A stretch of 64,000 nucleotides of DNA, from assembly GCF_051014685.1 (NCBI RefSeq), contig NW_027478597.1, forward strand, positions 1 to 64,000, given 5' to 3'. How positions within the stretch are numbered: the stretch's first letter is position 1; each line of letters starts with the position of its first letter. The notes under the pieces were generated by a model. That model saw nothing but the letters and a program-made list of their open reading frames with translations. It made no database searches and was not told the DNA's origin. This document shows, piece after piece, positions 62,349 through 64,000 of the stretch. Position numbers and translations under genes: made by a program. The DNA is from Ptiloglossa arizonensis (Eukaryota > Arthropoda > Insecta > Hymenoptera > Colletidae).

Positions 62349-63474
62349 AAACGTTTGGGGCAGCAGAAGTGCGAAAAATTTGTTGTGTTCTTAACCATTT
62401 CTTAGATTCGAACTTCCATATCTCGCGAACGGATTGACCTAACCCAAAAATTCCTGTTGCATCCGAAAGTAGAAACTCGCCCGATTACAACGGTATGTGT
62501 ATTTTTTCCCTAGCCCATTCTGGTTAAGCGTTTGGAGCAGCAGAATTGCGAAGAATGTTTTGGCTTCTAAACCATTTCTTGGCTTCAAACTCCCATATCT
62601 CGCGAACGGATTGACCTCACCCAAAAATTCCTATTGCATCTGAAAGTAGAAACTCGCCCGATTACAACGGTATGTGTAATTTTTCCCTAGGCCATTCTGG
62701 TTAAGCGTTTGGATCAGCAGAATTGCGAAAAATGTGTGCCTTCTCAACCATTTCTTGGCTTCAAACTCCCATATCTCGCGAACGAATTGACCTCACCCAA
62801 AAATTCCTACTGCATCTGAAAGAAGAAACTTGCCCGACTACAGCGGTATGTGTATTTTTTCCCTAGGCCATTCTGGTTAAGCGTTTGGATCAGCAGAATT
62901 GCGAAAAATTGTATGCCTTCTCAACCATTTCTTGGCTACAAACTCCCATATCTCGCGAACGGATTGACCTAACCCAAAAATTCGTGTTGCGTGTGAAAGT
63001 AGAAACTCGCCCGCTTACAACGGTATGTGTATTTTTTCCCTAGGCCATTCTGGTTAAGCGTTTGGAGCAGCAGAATTGCGAAAAATTTGTTGTCTTCTTA
63101 ACCATTTCTTAGCTTCAAACTCCCATATCTCGCGAACGGATTCACCTAACCCAAAAATTCCTGTTGCATCCGAAGGTAGAAACTCGCCCGATTACAACGG
63201 TATGTGTATTTTTTCCCTAGGCCATTCTGGTTAAGCGTTTGGACCAGCAGAATTGCGAAAAATGTTTTGCCCTCTCAACCATTTCTTGGCTTCAAGCTCC
63301 CATATCTCGCGAACGGATTGACCTAATCCAAAAATTCCTATTGCATCTGAAAGTAGAAACTCGCCCGATTACAACGGTATGTGTATTTTTTCCCTAGACC
63401 ATTCTGGTTAAGCGTTTGGAGCAGCAGAGTTGCGAAAAATTTGTTGTCTTCTCAACCATTTCTTAGCTTCGAAC

Positions 63475-63585
63475 TTCCATATCTCGCGAACGGATTGACC
63501 TAACCCAAAAATTCCTGTTGCATCCGAAAGTAGAAACTCGCCCGATTACAACCGTATGTGTATTTTTCCCTAGGCCATTCTGGTT
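63475..63585 (+). repeat. Insert-free copy of the retrotransposon target, copy 2
   Basis: A second unit carries acaaccgtatgtgtattttt and ggccattctggtt (63573-63585) followed by aaacgtttggggcag. It lies seven monomers (1237 bp) after the first empty copy. Confidence 0.8.
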
Positions 63586-64000
63586 AAACGTTTGGGGCAG
63601 CAGAAGTGCGAAAAATTTGTTGTGTTCTTAACCATTTCTTAGCTTCGAACTTCCATATCTCGCGAACGGATTGACCTAACCCAAAAATTCCTGTTGCATC
63701 CGAAAGTAGAAACTCGCCCGATTACAACGGTATGTGTATTTTTTCCCTAGCCCATTCTGGTTAAGCGTTTGGAGCAGCAGAATTGCGAAGAATGTTTTGG
63801 CTTCTAAACCATTTCTTGGCTTCAAACTCCCATATCTCGCGAACGGATTGATCTCACCCAAAAATTCCTATTGCATCTGAAAGTAGAAACTTTCCCGACT
63901 ACAGCGGTATGTGTATTTTTACCCTAGGCCATTCTGGTTAAGCGTTTGGATCAGCAGAATTGCGAAAAATGGTATGCCTTCTCAACCATTTCTTGGCTAC

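Larger units (their letters stand above)
59508..64000 (+). repeat. ~177-bp tandem satellite array, right part (about 25 monomers)
   Basis: This is the same satellite in the same orientation and phase, resuming directly after the retrotransposon poly(A). These monomers carry a local set of variants: ggttaaacgtttgggg, cgaacttccatat, gcatccgaaag, cgactacagcgg. The same set is seen left of the insertion from about 57.4 kb. The stretch 60.9-62.35 kb parallels 56.3-57.92 kb, and 63.88-64.0 kb repeats 59.64-59.76 kb. The array continues past the window edge. No gene is visible. Confidence 0.97.

Noticed and set aside
1..64000. CRISPR array
   Set aside because: The repeats are continuous 177-bp units with no short direct repeat separated by unique spacers, and no cas genes are present.
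1..64000. Firm call of this array as the functional centromere
   Set aside because: A CENP-B-like motif and HOR structure are suggestive only. Location and CenH3 occupancy cannot be seen in the sequence.

Overview
The window is one continuous tandem satellite array of about 177-bp monomers, roughly 353 copies in the same orientation. It is broken once by a 5'-truncated, poly(A)-tailed non-LTR retrotransposon at 57924-59507. I see no host gene, no RNA gene and no CRISPR array. The retrotransposon fragment reads as the R1 clade: the C-terminal part of ORF2 with the YLGL thumb motif, a LYGAPVW block and a terminal CCHC zinc knuckle. R1-clade elements are mainly known from arthropods, so the window is most likely insect heterochromatin (pericentromeric, centromeric or subtelomeric). 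The species cannot be told from this. The consensus monomer is about 43% GC with 9 CpGs in 177 bp, which is not CpG-depleted and argues against heavy germline methylation.

Layout. 1-57923 is satellite. Several monomer variants (marked by aaatttgttgtc, aaattttttgcc, aaatgttttgcc, aaattgtatgcc, aaactttgttgtc and ggagaattg types) are arranged in multi-monomer higher-order repeats (HORs). These change along the array: a 12-mer doubled at 938-5185; a 22/26/21-mer in three copies at 5781-18061; a 14/12/12-mer at 18062-24.7 kb; a 7/6-mer at 24330-26.5 kb; 11-14-mers at 28.8-36.2 kb; a 27-29-mer doubled at 36.2-46.0 kb; and an 18/17-mer in two full copies plus a part at 47460-55.6 kb. Copies of a block usually differ by whole monomers gained or lost, as expected of unequal exchange. 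55.6-57.9 kb is copied, without the retrotransposon, at about 60.0-62.5 kb. 59508-64000 is satellite again.

The retrotransposon insertion is flanked by a 13-bp target-site duplication (14 bp if one A is counted). Two insert-free copies of the same target lie within 6 kb, so the pre-insertion sequence can be read directly. Its 569-nt, very GC-rich 3' UTR folds on paper into nine consecutive non-overlapping hairpins, including perfect stems of 13-14 bp. This is the most striking unexplained structure here. In the satellite, every typical monomer carries on the minus strand a site matching 8 of the 9 core positions of the CENP-B box. All coordinates for HOR blocks come from marker variants read by eye, not from computed alignments.
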